Below, one piece after another: positions 56,701 to 64,000 of a stretch of DNA of 64,000 nt. The DNA lies in assembly GCA_965247065.1 (NCBI GenBank), contig CBDFGN010000006.1, positions 1,736,001-1,800,000 on the forward strand, in the 5' to 3' direction. Each line of letters opens with the position of its first letter. Position 1 is the stretch's first letter. The position numbers and the translations under genes are program-made. This DNA comes from CBDFGN01 sp965247065. GTDB taxonomy: Bacteria; Bacteroidota; Bacteroidia; Cytophagales; Cyclobacteriaceae. The notes under the pieces were generated by a model. The model saw nothing but the letters and a program-made list of their open reading frames with translations, did no database searches and was not told the DNA's origin.

Positions 56701-57039
56701 AATAGTTGTCCAGGTTTACTGGACGGGTGGACGCCACAAAATCCAAACTCGACCCAGCCGCGTCCGACCTTAGTAGATGCCAATCGTGAGCGCAGGAGTT
56801 CGGATTATATCGTTAGAAACCTTACCTATTTTAAACTGCGCCAATTACAATTTGGATATACGCTGCCCAGGGAGCTGTTGAGTTCAATACGAGTTGATCG
56901 ATTGAGATTTTTCCTGGTTGCCGAAAACCTGTTTTGGATAGACGACAAAGATTTCCCGGGTCCGGATGCTGAACAGGCGGCGGGTGGCGGGATGAAACCC
57001 AGCTCGATAGCTCTGGGATTGAATCTTACATTTAACTAA
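53789..57039 (+). pseudogene. susC: SusC/RagA-family TonB-dependent outer-membrane transporter, two frame breaks
   Basis: Imports glycans across the outer membrane with SusD. Signal peptide (ending WAYGQ), then a carboxypeptidase-like domain (ARTITGKLIDEAGAPLPGVNIIVKGTTTGTLSDIDGNYRLE), the TonB/plug region (ELVVTGYTTERIQDLTGAIAVVD, IKSLQGRVAG, RVWIRGVNTLGNNDPLYIVDG) and a barrel of about 850 residues. A 22-bp tandem duplication (54009-54030/54031-54052) destroys the first frame; removing one copy restores DGNYRLESEIEEGAVLVFTYIGYE exactly. A second break is one extra T near 54309. Total about 1075 codons. Function of the present copy is doubtful. Confidence 0.9.
54009..54052. repeat. 22-bp perfect tandem duplication within susC
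   Basis: The 22-base unit that starts ATGGGAATTACC and ends TTAGAGTC is present at 54009-54030 and 54031-54052 without a mismatch. Since 22 is not a multiple of three it shifts the susC frame. Confidence 0.96.
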
Positions 57040-57102
57040 GACGGTTGACGGTTTCTCCACAAAACTTTAGAATAAAGTCTAATAAATAAAAAGAATTGAA
57101 TC

Positions 57103-58839
57103 ATGAAATTTAATATTATATCTATACTCTTAGCGACAAACTTACTGATTCTTGGGTGTGATGAGGAGATCCTTGACTCCTACAAACCAACAGGAACGTT
57201 AATTGAAGCGGATGTGGTCACTGTTGAAAATCTCGACAAGTTGGTGGTAGCAGGCTATGCTTCGATGGGAAATGATTTGTTTATCGGACCGCTCACGCAT
57301 ATGTGGGCGTACGGAAGTGTCCGTGCAGATGACGCCTATAAAGGGGGAGGTAGCGCAGGTGACATAGGCGAAATCAATACGTTTGAGCAATATAACCAGA
57401 CCCAAGCCGAACAGTCGGCCCGCCAATGGATGCTTCCCGCTACCTGGGAAGGCTACTACGAAATTATTTCCAGGGTAAATTTTGCTTTAAAAGCATTGAA
57501 TCAGGTAACCGACGCTGAATTTCCGAATAGGGCCGTGCGCATTGCCGAAATGCGTTTCATCCGGGGTCACGCTCATTTTATGGCCAAACGAATGTGGAAG
57601 TTCGTTCCCTATATCACTGAAGACCTCACCAATAAACAAATAAAAGAGACAACGAACCGGGTATTTACCAGTGACGAGTTGTACGACAAAATTGCCGAGG
57701 ATTTTCAGGTTGGTGCGACTACCCTGCCCCTGATCCAGCCGGAGGTAGGCAGGGCCTCTCAAGGGGCTGCCAAGGCCTATTTGGCCAGGGTACGGCTTTA
57801 TCAGGCCTACGAACAGGATGACAACCATCAGGTAATAAACATCAATCAATCAAGGTTAAGTGAAGTTGAATCGCTGCTCAACGATGTGATAAATTCGGGT
57901 CAGTACGCCTTGCAACCTGATTTTGGTGAAAATTTCTTATTTGGATTCGATAATGGCCCTGAATCGATATTTGCTGTACAGTATTCTATTAACGATGGAA
58001 CTCCATTCGGAAGACTCAATATGGGAACCAGTCTGAATTATAGTCTGGCTCCTCAATATGGCTGTTGCTGGTTTCATATACCCAGCGCAAACATGGTACA
58101 TGCTTTCAGAACCGATGCCAATGGCCTTCCGATCTTTAACACATTCAATGATGTGTTGTTGACGGATGCTGATCTTACCGTTAATGGTGTGACCGTTGAT
58201 CCCCGGATTGACCATACCATTGCTATACATGGCCACCCCTTTAAATACCGGCCGGATATCCTTTATGACCATAGCTGGGAACGTGTCAGTACATTATATG
58301 GTGGTTATGGAAACATGAAAGAGCAGCAGTCGGGCGACTGTAGCTGTTTTTTCAAGCGAGGACCTTTTTACGGAACTTCGGTGGATGAGCGGGTGATCCG
58401 TTATGCTGATGTGCTCCTCATGAGAGCCGAAGCCCTCATTGAGTTGAGCCGACACGACGAGGCCAGGCCCCTTATCAACCAGATAAGGGTAAGATCCCAG
58501 AACAGCACCGGTATGACGAAACATGCTGACGGCAGTGATCCTTCCAATTACCTTATAGGTGAATACGACACAAGTTTTCCATGGACCCAGGACAACGCCC
58601 GGATGGCTTTACAATGGGAACGAAGAATGGAATTCGCCATGGAAGGAGACCGGTTTTTCGACCTGGTTCGCTGGGGCATTGCCGAGCCGGTACTCAACGC
58701 CTATCTCGCTGTGGAAAAAACAAGGAGAGAGCATCTGGAAAACGCACAATTCACCGCTGGCAGGGATGAGTATTATCCTATTCCTCAGATTGAGATAGAC
58801 TTTACCAAAGGGCTGTATGTGCAGAATAACGGCTATTAA
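57103..58839 (+). CDS. susD: SusD/RagB-family nutrient-binding lipoprotein
   Basis: The lid protein of the SusC transporter. 578 aa with a lipoprotein leader (LLILGCDEE, Cys19). The SusD N-terminal helices are seen in DKLVVAGYASMG and YEIISRVNFALKALNQV, the tetratricopeptide-like middle in RFIRGHAHFMAKRMWKFVPYI and AAKAYLARVRLYQAYEQ, and the C-terminal family end in YADVLLMRAEALIELSRHDEA, LQWERRMEFAMEGDRFFDLVRWG and YYPIPQIEID. It starts 64 bases after susC. The gene is intact although its susC partner is not. Confidence 0.94.
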   Translation: MKFNIISILLATNLLILGCDEEILDSYKPTGTLIEADVVTVENLDKLVVAGYASMGNDLFIGPLTHMWAYGSVRADDAYKGGGSAGDIGEINTFEQYNQTQAEQSARQWMLPATWEGYYEIISRVNFALKALNQVTDAEFPNRAVRIAEMRFIRGHAHFMAKRMWKFVPYITEDLTNKQIKETTNRVFTSDELYDKIAEDFQVGATTLPLIQPEVGRASQGAAKAYLARVRLYQAYEQDDNHQVININQSRLSEVESLLNDVINSGQYALQPDFGENFLFGFDNGPESIFAVQYSINDGTPFGRLNMGTSLNYSLAPQYGCCWFHIPSANMVHAFRTDANGLPIFNTFNDVLLTDADLTVNGVTVDPRIDHTIAIHGHPFKYRPDILYDHSWERVSTLYGGYGNMKEQQSGDCSCFFKRGPFYGTSVDERVIRYADVLLMRAEALIELSRHDEARPLINQIRVRSQNSTGMTKHADGSDPSNYLIGEYDTSFPWTQDNARMALQWERRMEFAMEGDRFFDLVRWGIAEPVLNAYLAVEKTRREHLENAQFTAGRDEYYPIPQIEIDFTKGLYVQNNGY

Positions 58840-59158
58840 TCGAGGCTGAGAATGTCTCTGAGCGGTAGCGAAGAGTCTGCTTCTCGGTTATCGATGGGCA
58901 GATTCTTCGGTTGCCCAGACGCTGCCGTTGGGGCTCGTGAAGTCCCCTCTCTGAGCCCTGATAACCATCGGGGCGAAGAGTCCGCTTCTCGTTAAGGAGT
59001 AACGGATTTCTGTGTCGCCCCTTTGGGAACTGGTAGAGTTATTCAAGTTCATCGGTTAGGTCCCTCCAATCTGGATTGAATGAGTTAATTAAGTCTATCT
59101 TCCATTTACGGGTTTTGCCTTTACATATGGTTACGTTTATGCCTTTCAAGATTAAAGA
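58840..59158. other. 319-base stretch without a supported gene
   Basis: Between SusD and the CRTAC1-like gene. It includes two similar 20-base pieces (GCGAAGAGTCTGCTTCTCG near 58869 and GCGAAGAGTCCGCTTCTCG near 58975), which may be remnants of a mobile repeat. No family-like frame. Confidence 0.5.
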
Positions 59159-61015
59159 ATGAGTCCTTTAATGACCTCGCCCAAATATTTGGCCGTCCCT
59201 TTGTTCTCCCTGACCCTATTTACTAATGAACTGGAAGCCCAGGATTTCATTCAGGTGCAGCAATTGGCCGGCCTTGAGCACGTGACCAGGGCCAATGGAG
59301 TGGCGGTAGCTGATTATGATCAGGATGGGGATGTGGATATTTTTTTTGTGAGTCACGAAAGTTTTGATCAAGAGGAGGAAACTACCTGGGACCGCCTTTT
59401 CCAGAATAACGGTAACGGCACTTTTAAGGATGTGACCCTGGAAGCTGGTTTTGAAATTCAACCCAGTGATATAGAGGTCATCAGGAACCATGGTGCCAAG
59501 TTTGGAGCAGCTTGGGGTGATTACAACAATGATGGATTTCCCGATCTGTTTCTAACCAACAGCGGGGATGACCAGTTGTACAGAAATCAAGGCGACGGGC
59601 GCTTCTTGGAGGTAACCGATGAGGTTGGTTTGAATGATTGTGATGATTGTCAAAGCACCAGCGGACTGTGGTGGGATTACGATCGAGACGGCGATCTTGA
59701 TCTTTACGTCAGCGTTTTGAATACAGGCAATTTTATGTATGAGAATCAAGGTGATGATACTTTCTTGAACGTTACCACTCAAACCGGCTTAGGTGATCCC
59801 GGAATTACCTGGGCAAGTGTGGCAGTGGACGTAGGCCAGGATGGGATCCTGGACTTATACGTGGTCAACGACTTCGGAGAAAATATGCTTTATGAGGGTC
59901 AAGAACAGAACTCTTATCGACACGCAAGCGAATACGGATTGGACAACCACGGTCATGGCATGGGAGTTGCCATCGGAGATTACAATAATGATGGTCTTTT
60001 TGACATCTATCTCACTAATATCTCAGGGATCGTCCCAAATCCGTTATTTACCAACACCGGGCAAAATGGATTCGCGGAAATGGGCGAATCCATGGGGGTC
60101 CATGATGCCGGATGGGGATGGGGCACTCAATTCTTTGATTATGATAACGACGGCGATGAGGACCTCTATGCTGTTAACGGAGTTCCCAAGAATTACGTGG
60201 GGGTTGTACATCCGGAAATAGATAATGTGATGTTCAAAAATCTCTTAATGGAGGGAGGAGAAGGCTTCATCGATTGGTCTCTTGAATCGGGAGCTGATGG
60301 TGAGGAACAAGGGCGAGGATTGGAGATCTTTGATTTTGACCAGGATGGCGATTTGGATATGGTAGTGGCAAACCACGAGGCATCGGCTTATTTATATCGC
60401 AACGAATTGATCAAAGGAGAGGAACCCAGCACCGGAACGAGCAATTGGATCAAGATCTGGTTACAAGGTACCACCTCCAACCGGGACGCACTCGGTTCCA
60501 AGGTGAAGGTGACGGTAGGAAACCAATCCTATCATCGCTACCATCACGGAGCGGGATACTTACGCCAAAGCTTAAAGCCGGTTCATTTCGGCCTCGGAGT
60601 GGCTACTAAAATAGACGAGCTGGAAGTTACCTGGCCCACCGGAGAGGTTGAAATGCTGACCAATGTGGCTGTAAATCAAACCCTGCGGCTGGTAGAGGGT
60701 GAAGTCGTCGTTACGGCAGTTGAAGAACCAGTCGGCCTGATAACTTATCAAGTGTTCAATTACCCTAATCCCTTCAACACCTCAACCACTTTCCGAGTGA
60801 GAACCGCCAAATCCGGGGTTGTCGATCTACGGATATTTTCCATTACAGGGAAGGAAGTATTTAAATTGAATAGGGCCAATCATAAGGCAGGTTCAATGGA
60901 AATTAACTGGGCAGGTGCTGACACAAATGGTAACGAGGTGCCCCCGGGGGTCTATTTTTATAGCGCGGATTTTGAGGGTAATCGGGTTAGGGGGAAGCTG
61001 GTGAAGGTGGAGTAG
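59159..61015 (+). CDS. CRTAC1-like FG-GAP/VCBS protein with ASPIC/UnbV domain and T9SS sorting signal
   Basis: A secreted 618-aa protein. The leader ends NELEAQ. Then six or so FG-GAP/VCBS repeats with calcium-like loops (DYDQDGDVDIFFV, DYNNDGFPDLFLTN, DYDRDGDLDLYVS, DYNNDGLFDIYLT, DYDNDGDEDLYAV, DFDQDGDLDMVVA). An ASPIC/UnbV domain follows (ALGSKVKVTVGNQSYHRYHHG, LRQSLKPVHFGLG). The last 85 residues (NYPNPFNTSTTFRVRTAKSG to VYFYSADFEGNRVRGKLVKVE) are a type A T9SS C-terminal domain. It is thus exported through the type IX system. Its ligand is unknown. Likely linked to the SusC/D locus. Confidence 0.92.
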   Translation: MSPLMTSPKYLAVPLFSLTLFTNELEAQDFIQVQQLAGLEHVTRANGVAVADYDQDGDVDIFFVSHESFDQEEETTWDRLFQNNGNGTFKDVTLEAGFEIQPSDIEVIRNHGAKFGAAWGDYNNDGFPDLFLTNSGDDQLYRNQGDGRFLEVTDEVGLNDCDDCQSTSGLWWDYDRDGDLDLYVSVLNTGNFMYENQGDDTFLNVTTQTGLGDPGITWASVAVDVGQDGILDLYVVNDFGENMLYEGQEQNSYRHASEYGLDNHGHGMGVAIGDYNNDGLFDIYLTNISGIVPNPLFTNTGQNGFAEMGESMGVHDAGWGWGTQFFDYDNDGDEDLYAVNGVPKNYVGVVHPEIDNVMFKNLLMEGGEGFIDWSLESGADGEEQGRGLEIFDFDQDGDLDMVVANHEASAYLYRNELIKGEEPSTGTSNWIKIWLQGTTSNRDALGSKVKVTVGNQSYHRYHHGAGYLRQSLKPVHFGLGVATKIDELEVTWPTGEVEMLTNVAVNQTLRLVEGEVVVTAVEEPVGLITYQVFNYPNPFNTSTTFRVRTAKSGVVDLRIFSITGKEVFKLNRANHKAGSMEINWAGADTNGNEVPPGVYFYSADFEGNRVRGKLVKVE

Positions 61016-61185
61016 GATGGATATCCGATCGACGCCTGCCGGCAGGATTAACGGGCGCCGGTGGGCTCTGGAGCGTATTTAACCGCTGAGTGAACAGAGA
61101 TGACCACTGAGGTAACAGAGAAAATCGTAGGAAGGACCGGTTAAAGATTTGGACGAATGACCTGGCAGGACGCCCTGGTTTTGGT

Positions 61186-62706
61186 TTATGGTATTTTATC
61201 CAGCTTTGCCATCTGCTCACGCATATGCTGCGGAAACCTATAAACGTCGCCCCCTTTGCTACTTATATAAAGCCTTGATTCTGAGGGGTTCCGCGTATGA
61301 CCATCTGCCCAAAATGCGATAAAATCTGGATGAGCATTGACGGGCCTACGTGCATAAGTATGATTAAACTCGCTATTGTGTGTAAGTTGCTTTACTTTTG
61401 ACCAGGATTGTCCCATATTTTTACTTTCCCACATAGCCATTTCTCCACCGGTATTGTAAGGTTGCGGACCGGTTTCAGTAGGAGCTATCAATCTCCAGGT
61501 TCCATCTTCTTCAATGTAAAGTGATCCCATATCATAGTTATTGTCCGACGTTGTAATGTCGCTGATGATCCATTCCTTCCCATTCCAGCGAGCCGTATGC
61601 CAGGTTCTGGGGTCATTTTGTGGGCCTGACATATACCCTTTGGAAGTGAGATAGAGGATTACCGGCCGGTTCTCCTGGTCATAGGTAATATCCTTCATAT
61701 ACACGAGCAGGTCTTTATTGTAATAATCGTAGACAAGGGCCGGATTTTCTATCTCTCTCAGCGGCAATTCCAGGGGAGTGCCATCAGCTGCCTGCCAGGT
61801 TTTTCCCAAATCATGAGTTTCCACATAATATAGGTTGGTTCGCCGGTCCGGTTTAACCATAACAGGAACCGTGCCTTCAGTGAGTTCACGTAGCTCTTCA
61901 ATTTCGGTATACGGGTGAAACTGAAAGGCGGATCCTGCCACATCATTGTTAACAGAACTGATGTTATAATGGCCATTATTTATGGCAGCAATGCGCTTCC
62001 ATTCTGACCAGTTTTCCCCATCCGGACTGGTCATAAAAAAGATGGTTCTATTTGCGGGGTTACCGTAGCTAGTGAAAAAACTGACAAATCCATCACCAGG
62101 CACATACCAGCTTTGCATGTAGGAAAAATTAGTCATAGGTACAGGTTGGCCATTTTCCAGTTTGGTTGCTTCCACGTTTTCGAATTCATTAATGTCATAG
62201 GGCTTTTTACTTTTGTAAATATAGGCCGGACGATACGTACCATGTGCATTAGAAAAAATATAAATATAGCCTAGCTCATCTATTGATATAACGGGATTAT
62301 CATGCCCATCTCTGGTTTGTTTGTCCAGTAACAAGGTAGGTTTAGGTACTTCATGAGTGGCATGGTCATAGAAAGAAACCATATGCAGCAAGGTGGAATT
62401 AGTCCTATCCGTACCCCCATAACAAAAAAATGTTTTATTTACTTCCGGCCGGTATATTGCAAGTGGCTGGTGTTTGGCAGTATACGTACCCAGACCCCCG
62501 CTGTATTTATACTTATACACAGCATCCAGAGGTCCCATCTTATACCATATCCCACGGTAACCATCCTCTTTGGTATTGAGCAATACACCTTCGCTATATT
62601 GTGCATCAGGACTTTCGCTATATGGTCTATCAGGACTTTTTTGAGAAGAACATTGCAGCGTCAACAAAGAAAATATAATCAACAGGGAAAAGGAATAATT
62701 TTGCAT
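61186..62706 (-). CDS. BNR-repeat lipoprotein (BNR_4 family)
   Basis: A 506-aa outer-membrane or periplasmic protein. Lipoprotein leader with LTLQCSSQ (Cys19). The body is a beta-propeller typical of the BNR_4 family of sialidase-like or glycan-lyase-associated proteins: GYRGIWYKMGPLDAVYKYKYSGGLGTYTAKHQP, RDGHDNPVISIDELGYIYIF and SPDGENWSEWKRI, DLGKTWQAADGTPLELPLREI, KNMGQSWSKVKQL (Asp-box-like). No clear catalytic residue can be chosen. It follows the second susC/susD pair, 15 bases after the susD end. Confidence 0.88.
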   Translation of the reverse strand: MQNYSFSLLIIFSLLTLQCSSQKSPDRPYSESPDAQYSEGVLLNTKEDGYRGIWYKMGPLDAVYKYKYSGGLGTYTAKHQPLAIYRPEVNKTFFCYGGTDRTNSTLLHMVSFYDHATHEVPKPTLLLDKQTRDGHDNPVISIDELGYIYIFSNAHGTYRPAYIYKSKKPYDINEFENVEATKLENGQPVPMTNFSYMQSWYVPGDGFVSFFTSYGNPANRTIFFMTSPDGENWSEWKRIAAINNGHYNISSVNNDVAGSAFQFHPYTEIEELRELTEGTVPVMVKPDRRTNLYYVETHDLGKTWQAADGTPLELPLREIENPALVYDYYNKDLLVYMKDITYDQENRPVILYLTSKGYMSGPQNDPRTWHTARWNGKEWIISDITTSDNNYDMGSLYIEEDGTWRLIAPTETGPQPYNTGGEMAMWESKNMGQSWSKVKQLTHNSEFNHTYARRPVNAHPDFIAFWADGHTRNPSESRLYISSKGGDVYRFPQHMREQMAKLDKIP

Positions 62707-62720
62707 AACATTGTAAAATT

Positions 62721-63592
62721 TTATGATTGTGGTAAGGAGAAAATATTAGAAGGCGTATTTAGGTTCCGGCTTATTTCAGTGAAAGGATAAGCCAACCGGA
62801 GGGGTGTACCTCTGGGATCATTCATCTTAGGTATACCTGTTCTTCTGAAATCATTATAAGCTTCTATTGACTGGAACATCCAAAAGGATATATATTTTTG
62901 TTCAATAATATGGTCAAGAGTTAAACCACCTTCTCCAGGAAAAACCCTACCCTGGTTCACATAGGCAGTGATATCCCCTTCTGAAATACCAGATCTTCTG
63001 CATGCTAACATCACCGCCTCTTCGTAGGCAGTATTGGCTCCTGTCATATTGCCTTGACGAAAATTCGCTTCTGCCTCAATAAACTTCATTTCATCATAGG
63101 TAAGCAGGGGTTGAGGTGCTGCATCAAAAAATACGTTTCCTGAGGGAGCAGAATACGTAGTATGCGTTATATCTGTAACCGATTCACCGGGCGGGGCACC
63201 ACAAATTCACCATCAATTTTTGTAAACCACCTTTCTGCCCTTGGATCTACAAATCCAGGATCATTAATATCATTCAGTAGGGCAATAAAGGTTGCACTTA
63301 CGCCATAAGTATTAATACTTTTCTGCCAAGCTACCCAGGGATTATCATTTGTTGTTCCTGATAAATATCCATCAAAAACAAATCCTTAATCTTCAGAGGT
63401 AAACGCTTTAGCCAATGCATCCAAAGCATTGGTGGCCGATGATCCAGCATTTATATTGCTTAGGCGGTTGTATAGCCTGGCTTTTAAAGCATAAGCTATC
63501 TTTTCCCACATTTCTGTATCACCCTGAAAAATCAAATCAATGTTTGCTGCATCAAGGACAGACTCCCTATTGAGATCCACAATAGATTCATC
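62721..63592 (-). pseudogene. Second SusD-like lipoprotein, N-terminally deleted, with stop and frameshift
   Basis: SusD_2/RagB-like text from about 63592 leftward: VLDAANIDLIFQGDTEMWEKIAYALKARLYNRLSN, then an in-frame TAA (near 63386) between SED and GFVFDGYLSGTTNDNP; the frame goes on to EFVVPRP. A frameshift at about 63195 leads to PPGESVTDITHTTYSAPSGN, QPLLTYDEMKFIEAEANF, ACRRSGISEGDITAYVNQ and EKYISFWMFQSIEAYNDFRRTG, the family C-terminus. The first 200 residues are absent, because the gene is joined to susC (see 63590). With both breaks it is surely non-functional unless the stop and shift are errors. Confidence 0.82.
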
Positions 63593-64000
63593 AGTAAGAT
63601 CGCCAAATAATCCATTAACTCGCTGGGCGTTACGCTCTGTACTGTTGAATTGGTTAGCCGTGTTGGATATATTATGAAACCCTCCTATTATAATATCAGA
63701 TCCTGAAACAGATACAGTATTAAAACGAATATCGTAAAACTCATGTCCCCCCATAAATTTTATATTTAACAAATCATCACCAATATTTTTATTTACGGTT
63801 AGGTTCAAATTAGAGTTAACTTGCCCACGATTCGTCATAGTATTCTCAATACGACCCCCGCTAGGTGGGTTGGTCCTTCCAGGTTGCGCCCCAAGTTCAT
63901 CTACAAGATCATTAGTTGTAGCACTTTCACCTAATCCAATTCGATAATTTATTGAAAGCCAATCTAAGGGTCGGTAATCAAAATTTATGTTTCCAAAAGT
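63590..64000 (-). pseudogene. Second SusC-like TonB-dependent transporter, partial, joined to SusD
   Basis: The barrel-domain text entering from the right edge reads FGNINFDYRPLDWLSINYRIG, NLNLTVNKNIGDDLLNIKFMGGHEFYD and FNSTERNAQRVNGLFGDLT, as in SusC strands. At about 63592 it changes directly, in the same frame, to SusD text (ESIVDLNRESVLDAANID). The rest of the barrel and the beginning of SusD are deleted. The beginning of the gene lies beyond the window. Confidence 0.8.

Noticed and set aside
58865..58995. Two similar 20-base pieces with GAAGAGTC core as an insertion-sequence end
   Set aside because: They are in the same orientation, with no transposase or target duplication.

Overview
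The window looks like chromosomal DNA of a member of the Bacteroidota, most likely of the Cytophagales type. The grounds are two SusC/SusD pairs, a T9SS-type C-terminal sorting domain on a CRTAC1-like protein, a fused MoaC-MoaB protein, DUF2911 and DUF7009 proteins, a SMUG2-like glycosylase, and promoters that fit the TTTG / TAnnTTTG pattern of this phylum. The assignment is by gene content only.

Layout. 1-5.9 kb (leftward): a tripartite efflux operon of a substrate-binding/TolC fusion, a lipoprotein adaptor and a frameshifted RND pump. 6-8.6 kb (rightward): an HD-domain protein and an atypical, frameshifted pyruvate kinase. 8.7-13.3 kb: an outer-membrane BamA-like barrel, MoeA and MoaC-MoaB, with a divergent DUF7009 gene. 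13.6-16.4 kb: a CPBP protease, an eIF2B-like protein and a complete IS982 element with a 7-bp target duplication. 16.5-21.7 kb: RusA-like nuclease, acetyltransferase and DinB genes, then several decayed genes. 21.8-28.8 kb: a secreted protein with eight Ig-like repeats, a lipid-kinase-like gene, an OmpA/PD40 protein and a tandem universal stress protein. 29-46.6 kb: mostly intact housekeeping and surface genes (alkyladenine glycosylase, DUF2911, SSS symporter with a tiny partner, PhyH dioxygenase, histone-deacetylase-like protein, histidine kinase, M28 peptidase, a secreted five-repeat protein, PIG-L deacetylase, uracil glycosylase).

46.8-53.8 kb is the most unusual part. An intact tRNA-Thr is followed by 3' halves of tRNA-Met and tRNA-Asn. 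All three are followed by a terminator hairpin and then by a two-copy direct repeat of 11-bp period. I read this as a stack of attachment-site relics of tyrosine-recombinase elements. Next comes a stretch of deleted and fused carbohydrate-catabolism genes (PQQ dehydrogenase-cytochrome c, PL6-like lyase, several Gfo/Idh/MocA pieces), broken by an IS630 element with exact ends and a possible -1 frameshift site. 53.8-64 kb: a SusC/SusD pair whose susC is broken by a 22-bp tandem duplication, a secreted CRTAC1/T9SS protein, and a leftward BNR-repeat lipoprotein next to a second susC/susD pair collapsed into a chimera at the right edge.

A recurrent theme is gene disruption: at least fifteen single-base frameshifts (many in homopolymers), two in-frame stops, one tandem duplication and several internal deletions. 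Single-base indels may be sequencing errors, but the clean deletions, fusions, IS insertions and duplication look like real decay. I saw no CRISPR array, rRNA or phage structural genes.
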